From positions 62,001-126,000 of the forward strand of contig NZ_VFOM01000003.1 in NCBI RefSeq assembly GCF_006716125.1: a stretch of DNA of 64,000 nt, given 5' to 3'. The notes under the pieces are model-generated. The model did not search any database, was not told the DNA's origin, and saw nothing but the letters and a program-made list of their open reading frames with translations. Origin of the DNA: Homoserinimonas aerilata (GTDB lineage: Bacteria > Actinomycetota > Actinomycetes > Actinomycetales > Microbacteriaceae). Position 1 is the first letter of the stretch. Each line of letters opens with the position of its first letter. Shown here piece by piece: positions 59,923-64,000 of this stretch. The position numbers were made by a program, and so were the translations under genes.

Positions 59923-60639
59923 ATGACCCAGCGTCGACTTCTCGTGGTAGGTGCGCACAGCGCTGACTTCGTCTGGCGAGCCGCCGGAGTGATCGCCCGG
60001 CACACGAGCGCCGGAGGAGAGGCCCGTGTGATCGCCCTCTCCTACGGCGAGCGCGGCGAATCCGGAGAGCTCTGGAAGGAGCCCGGCCAGACCGTCGAGA
60101 ACGTCAAACGCATCCGCCATGGTGAAGCAGAAGCCGCCGCAGAAGCCGTCGGGGCCTCCTTCACCGGCCTCGACCTTGGCGACTACCCGCTGCGGGCCGG
60201 CGGCGAGGAGATCGACAGGCTCGCCGACATCATGAGGGACTACGCCCCCCACGTCGTCATCACGCACCCGGACAAGGACCCCTTCAATCCCGACCACCCG
60301 GTCGCGCACTACGTGACCCAGCAGGCACGCCTCATGACGGCGGGCGCTGTCGTCGAGGCCGGGTTCAAGACGGTGCCGCCATCCGAATTCCTCGTATTCG
60401 AGCCGCACCAGCCGGAGCTGTGCGGTTTCGTCCCCAGCGTCTTCGTCGACATCACCCCCGTCATGGACTCCAAGGTGAAGGCGATGGAGTGCATGGCGGC
60501 GCAGAACTACCTGCGCGAGTACTACGCGCAGCGCGCTGAGCACCGCGGCAATCACGCCCGCAAGGTCACCGGTGACAAGAGCATCCGCCAGGCCGAGGCG
60601 TTCCAGCGCATCATCCCGAACGTTGTGAGCGGGCTGTGA
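59923..60639 (+). CDS. PIG-L-family protein, probable 4-oxalomesaconate hydratase (GalB-like)
   Basis: A 238-residue Zn-dependent protein of the PIG-L fold. The deacetylase motif HPDD is replaced by AHSADFVWRAAG, which I associate with GalB, the 4-oxalomesaconate hydratase of gallate degradation, rather than with GlcNAc deacetylases; ALSYGERGESGELW and DLGDYPLR also fit. GalB makes 4-carboxy-4-hydroxy-2-oxoadipate, and the next gene encodes an aldolase family that cleaves it. ATG 59923 follows AGAAAGG; stop overlaps the next start (GTGA). Confidence 0.75.
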   Translation: MTQRRLLVVGAHSADFVWRAAGVIARHTSAGGEARVIALSYGERGESGELWKEPGQTVENVKRIRHGEAEAAAEAVGASFTGLDLGDYPLRAGGEEIDRLADIMRDYAPHVVITHPDKDPFNPDHPVAHYVTQQARLMTAGAVVEAGFKTVPPSEFLVFEPHQPELCGFVPSVFVDITPVMDSKVKAMECMAAQNYLREYYAQRAEHRGNHARKVTGDKSIRQAEAFQRIIPNVVSGL

Positions 60640-61265
60640 CCGCGCCCGAGACGATCGCAGAGCTGGCAAGGCTCGGCGTCGCCACCGTCTACGAGGCAGG
60701 GGGCCGGACGGGGCTGATCGACCATGAGTGGAAGCAGCTCGTTCCGGGTGTCTCCGTTGCAGGCCCCGCCAGGATCGCGCTGTGCGGAGCAGGCGACAAC
60801 CGGGCCGTCCACGAGGCCGTCGCGCTGCTGCAGCCGGGAGAGATCCTCGTGCTCACGATGGAGGAGGCGGCTCCCGTGGCACTCATCGGCGACCTCCTCG
60901 TCACCCAGATCCGCCGTGCGGGAGCCGCTGGAGTCCTTGTCGACGCCGCGGTGCGCGATGCCGCAGACCTTGCCACCATGGGGCTGCCCATCTCGGCCCG
61001 TTGGGTGCGGGCCCGCGGTGCCACCAAATCCATCCGTGGACAGGTCGATGTGCCGGTCACCGTCGGCGGGGCCACGATCAACCCGGGAGACATCGTCATC
61101 CTCGACGCTGATGGTGCCACCGTCGTCGCCGCATCGCAGGCGGAATCGGTGCTGGCAGCCTCGCTCAAGCGTGAGCAGAACGAGGCAACAGCACGACAGC
61201 GATACCTCGAGGGCACGCTCTCCTACGACCAGCACGGATTCCGTGAAGAAGACAAGGACGCATAA
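60636..61265 (+). CDS. RraA-family aldolase (LigK/GalC-like)
   Basis: A 209-residue RraA-fold protein with the active-site segment GVLVDAAVRDAADL (Arg-Asp pair conserved) and GLPISARWVRARG. LigK/GalC members cleave 4-carboxy-4-hydroxy-2-oxoadipate to pyruvate and oxaloacetate, or 4-hydroxy-4-methyl-2-oxoglutarate to two pyruvates; others are oxaloacetate decarboxylases. Position directly after a GalB-like gene, with a GTGA overlap, supports the aldolase role. Confidence 0.82.
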   Translation: MTAPETIAELARLGVATVYEAGGRTGLIDHEWKQLVPGVSVAGPARIALCGAGDNRAVHEAVALLQPGEILVLTMEEAAPVALIGDLLVTQIRRAGAAGVLVDAAVRDAADLATMGLPISARWVRARGATKSIRGQVDVPVTVGGATINPGDIVILDADGATVVAASQAESVLAASLKREQNEATARQRYLEGTLSYDQHGFREEDKDA

Positions 61266-61267
61266 CC

Positions 61268-62362
61268 ATGGACATCGACGTTCAAGGACTCACCCTGAAG
61301 TACGGCGAAGCGACTGCCATCGACAACCTCGACCTCTCCGTCGCCGACGGCGAAGCGCTTGTGCTGCTCGGCCAGTCCGGCTGCGGCAAGACGAGCACGA
61401 TGCGCTGCATCGCCGGGCTCGAGGAGCCGTCGGCCGGAACCATCCGCATCGGCGGCGAAGCGGTGTTCGACAGCGCCCGCGGCGTGAGCAAGCCCCCGCA
61501 CAAGCGCAACATCGGCATGGTCTTCCAGTCGTACGCGATCTGGCCGCACCTCAGCGTGTTCGAGAATGTCGCCTTCCCCCTCGTGATGGAGGGTGTGAAG
61601 AAGCCCGAGATCGCTCGGAGGGTCACGGATACGCTCGAACTGGTCGGCCTCGCCCATCTGGCCGAACGCGGGGCCAGCCTGCTCTCGGGCGGCCAGATGC
61701 AGCGTGTCGCGTTGGCTCGCAGCCTCGTCATGCAGCCCTCGGTTCTTCTCCTCGACGAGCCGCTCTCCAACCTTGACGCCAGACTGCGCGATCGGCTGCG
61801 CATCGAACTGCGCGACCTGCAGCAGAGGCTCGGCCTCACCTCCATCTATGTCACCCACGACCAGCAGGAGGCGCTCGCGCTCGCCGACAAGATCGCGCTC
61901 ATGCAGGGCGGTCGCATCGTGCAGATCGGCACGCCCGACGACATCTACAGTCGGCCCGTGAGCGCGTCCATCGCTGACTTCCTGGGCGTGGGCAACATCC
62001 TTCCGAGTAGCGTCGTCGACCCGAGCACGATCGCGGTCGATGGTCTCGACGGTCGCGTCGCCGTGGCATCCGTGCCCGGTACGAGCACGACGGATGCGGG
62101 ACTGCGGGCATGCGTGCGGGCCGAGGACATCGTGCTCGGCCCGGCGTCAGACTCCGGTGTCAACGTGTTCACCGGAACCGTGAACGTGGTCAGCTTCCAG
62201 GGGCCCACCGTGCACTACCTCATCTCTGCGGCAGGGGGAGCGCAGATCGCCGTACTCGCACCGAAAGCCACGGCATCCCACTACAGGGTCAATGACACCG
62301 TCACCTTCTCGATCGCCCCGGATGTCGTGCAGGTGCTCCCACAGGAGGTGATTGCGGCATGA
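61268..62362 (+). CDS. ABC importer ATPase (FbpC/PotA type)
   Basis: A 364-residue ATPase with Walker A GQSGCGKTST, Q-loop MVFQSYAIWPH, signature LLSGGQMQRVALARSL, Walker B VLLLDEPLSNLDARL and a C-terminal TOBE-like domain (from about 240). Such ATPases serve iron, polyamine, phosphonate and organic-acid importers. It starts 2 bp after the aldolase stop and its own stop overlaps the permease start (ATGA). Linked to catabolism by operon position. Confidence 0.92.
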   Translation: MDIDVQGLTLKYGEATAIDNLDLSVADGEALVLLGQSGCGKTSTMRCIAGLEEPSAGTIRIGGEAVFDSARGVSKPPHKRNIGMVFQSYAIWPHLSVFENVAFPLVMEGVKKPEIARRVTDTLELVGLAHLAERGASLLSGGQMQRVALARSLVMQPSVLLLDEPLSNLDARLRDRLRIELRDLQQRLGLTSIYVTHDQQEALALADKIALMQGGRIVQIGTPDDIYSRPVSASIADFLGVGNILPSSVVDPSTIAVDGLDGRVAVASVPGTSTTDAGLRACVRAEDIVLGPASDSGVNVFTGTVNVVSFQGPTVHYLISAAGGAQIAVLAPKATASHYRVNDTVTFSIAPDVVQVLPQEVIAA

Positions 62363-64000
62363 CGATGCAGCCCGACACCAGGGCGGTCGCCACCGCCCAG
62401 CACAAGAAGACGCACGGAGGGAAGCCGCGCGACGCCAGCACCGCGGCGGGGCGATCGCGCCGTACCCTGCGCAGACTGCCGGTGCCCATCGTGCTCTACG
62501 GCGTGCTCGCCGTGCTCATTCTGCTGCCGGTCGCCCTCGTGGTGCTCTCGGCGGTGACGTCGACGACACCCAGGCCCGGCAACATCAGCCTCGATGGTCT
62601 GACGCTGAGCAACTTCGGCTCCGTGTTCGCCGATGCTGGCGCGCGCACAGCCACCCTCAACTCGCTGGTGGTGGGAGTCGGTGCCTCGATCCTCGCCCTT
62701 GCCATCGGAGGGTTCCTGGCATTCATCTCGGCACGCACGAATGTGCACATGAGGCGCTTCCTGTATCTGGTGGGACTCATCCCGATGTTCCTGCCGTCAT
62801 ACGTGGGTGCGCTCGCGTGGGCGATCCTGGGCGCACCCAACGCGGGGCTGCTCAATGTGATTCTGCGGGACATCGGCATCCCGGGGTTCGTCGACGTCTA
62901 CAACATCGTCGGGCTCATCTTCGTGCTGGGCATCTACTACGCCCCCTACGCGTTCCTCCTCATCCACAGCTCCTTCAGCCTCATGAATCCGGATCTGGAG
63001 GAGGCCGCGTCCGTGCACGGAGCACCCGTGTCGAGGGTGCTGCGCAGGGTGACGTTCCCGTTGGCGACCCCCGCCATTCTCGGATCCGCCATCCTGATCT
63101 TCACACTCACCATCGAGAACTTCCCTGTGTCACAGATCATCGGTGCTGCGGGCGGGCTTGACACGCTCCCGACCTTCATCTGGCGTCTCATGAACAGCAC
63201 CCCATCGCGGGGCAACGAGGCGGCGGCAGTCGCCATCGCGCTCGTCATCACGGTGCTCATCGCGACGCTGGTGCAGCGCAGGATTCTGGCGAAGCGCAAC
63301 TTCACCACCGTCTCCGGCAAGGGCGTGAAGCCGCGCCGTATCAACCTGGGCCGTGGCCGTGTTCCTGCGCTCATCGTCGGGCTCGTCTACTTCGTGCTCT
63401 CGGCGGTGCTGCCACTGCTTGCACTGCTCGTCGTTGCACTCCACGACTCTCCCTACATCTCGACGTTCACCAATGCATTCGAGCCGGGTGTCTGGACGAT
63501 CGACGCATTCGCAGATGCGGTGTCCAGCGCCACGGTGCAGAAGGCCACCGTGAACAGCGTTGTTGTCGGCATCGGAACCGCCATCGCGGGAACCCTTCTC
63601 GCGTTCATCGTGGCGTACGTCGTGAACCGCACCAAGCTGCCCGGTCGCTCAGGCCTGGAGTACATCTCCATGCTGCCCCTCGCCGTGCCGGCGATCGTGC
63701 TCGGCCTCGGTCTCATGTGGACCTGGTTGCTGCTGCCGATCCCCATCTACGGCACCCTCGTCATCATGATCGTCGCATTCACGGCGGCGCAGATGCCGCA
63801 GGGGTTCCGGGGCATCGCAGGGTCGATCCTCCAGGTCGACAAGGATCTCGAAGACAGCGCTGTCATGCACGGTGCGTCCAGGGCACGAGCCGTCACGCGC
63901 ATCACTCTGCCGCTCATGAGGGTCGGCATCACGTCGACCTTCCTGCTGCTGCTCATGCTGGCGATGCGAGAGCTCACCGTGCCGCTGTTCCTCTTCACGA
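62359..64000 (+). CDS. ABC importer permease, two-domain iron/organic-acid type (partial)
   Basis: The frame is open to the window end, giving 547 codons without a stop. Two homologous membrane modules are visible, each with an EAA loop: LEEAASVHGAPVSRVLRRVT (about residue 213) and LEDSAVMHGASRARAVTRIT (about 495), as in fused FbpB/AfuB-type permeases. The N-terminus is basic and cytoplasmic (about 40 residues). ATG 62359 follows AGGAGGTGATT. The binding protein must lie outside the window, probably downstream. Confidence 0.9.
   Translation, partial: MTMQPDTRAVATAQHKKTHGGKPRDASTAAGRSRRTLRRLPVPIVLYGVLAVLILLPVALVVLSAVTSTTPRPGNISLDGLTLSNFGSVFADAGARTATLNSLVVGVGASILALAIGGFLAFISARTNVHMRRFLYLVGLIPMFLPSYVGALAWAILGAPNAGLLNVILRDIGIPGFVDVYNIVGLIFVLGIYYAPYAFLLIHSSFSLMNPDLEEAASVHGAPVSRVLRRVTFPLATPAILGSAILIFTLTIENFPVSQIIGAAGGLDTLPTFIWRLMNSTPSRGNEAAAVAIALVITVLIATLVQRRILAKRNFTTVSGKGVKPRRINLGRGRVPALIVGLVYFVLSAVLPLLALLVVALHDSPYISTFTNAFEPGVWTIDAFADAVSSATVQKATVNSVVVGIGTAIAGTLLAFIVAYVVNRTKLPGRSGLEYISMLPLAVPAIVLGLGLMWTWLLLPIPIYGTLVIMIVAFTAAQMPQGFRGIAGSILQVDKDLEDSAVMHGASRARAVTRITLPLMRVGITSTFLLLLMLAMRELTVPLFLFT

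Noticed and set aside
59923..60639. GlcNAc-PI or mycothiol-type deacetylase
   Set aside because: The HPDD deacetylase motif is replaced by HSAD, and the operon context is acid catabolism.
20090..64000. vanAB as the upstream part of the 48-64 kb catabolic island
   Set aside because: They are 27 kb apart with many unrelated genes between, have their own PadR regulator, and no protocatechuate ring-cleavage gene is present to join them.

Overview
The window is a high-GC chromosomal segment from an actinobacterium, most likely of the family Microbacteriaceae. The inference rests on strong G/C third positions, frequent GTG and TTG starts, a menaquinone rather than ubiquinone pathway, an actinobacterial cytochrome c maturation block (TlpA-CcdA-ResB-CcsB), a DUF4229 protein, a PadR-controlled vanAB pair and an ECF42-type sigma factor. 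No 16S gene is present, so genus cannot be given.

Layout. 1-4.1 kb: system II cytochrome c biogenesis (tlpA, ccdA, resB, ccsB). 4.3-18 kb: a nearly complete menaquinone block (menC, menB, menE, menA, menD, menF, menG and a polyprenyl diphosphate synthase), interleaved with a CPA1 Na+/H+ antiporter, small membrane proteins and a PPK2 kinase; menH and a DHNA-CoA thioesterase are not seen. 18-27.7 kb: ferredoxin-NADP reductase, padR/vanA/vanB, acyltransferase, cardiolipin synthase, YajQ, lytic transglycosylase, LacI regulator. 27.9 kb: tRNA-Tyr followed by a hipBA module. 29.7-36.4 kb: peptide-type ABC importer with a flavin monooxygenase. 36.7-40 kb: inositol monophosphatase and two tandem M23 peptidases. 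40.2-45.9 kb: alpha-glucosidase with a divergent malEFG-type importer and two LacI-type operators. 46.2-48.3 kb: ECF42 sigma module. 48.3-64 kb: a catabolic island of about 15 genes with two divergent operons (cyclase, GntR, PcaB-like, CoA lyase, CoA transferase, LhgO, Ldh, PcaD-like, enolase superfamily, hydrolase-CMD fusion; then a reductase, a GalB-like and a LigK-like enzyme, and an ABC importer cut by the window end). It contains no ring-cleavage dioxygenase and may be an undescribed acid-degradation route.

Genome-scale patterns. (1) At least eleven genes start exactly 6 nt after a TAnnnT -10 hexamer with no Shine-Dalgarno, so leaderless transcription looks common, especially in the menaquinone block. 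(2) Two classes of dispersed palindromic DNA occur: a repeat with TCGAGAC/ACCTCGACC-type flanks and a variable hairpin core, one copy of which lies in frame inside menD; and near-perfect inverted repeats of 47-72 bp at gene boundaries. (3) Many same-strand neighbours overlap by ATGA or GTGA, indicating translational coupling. No transposase, integrase or CRISPR array was seen.
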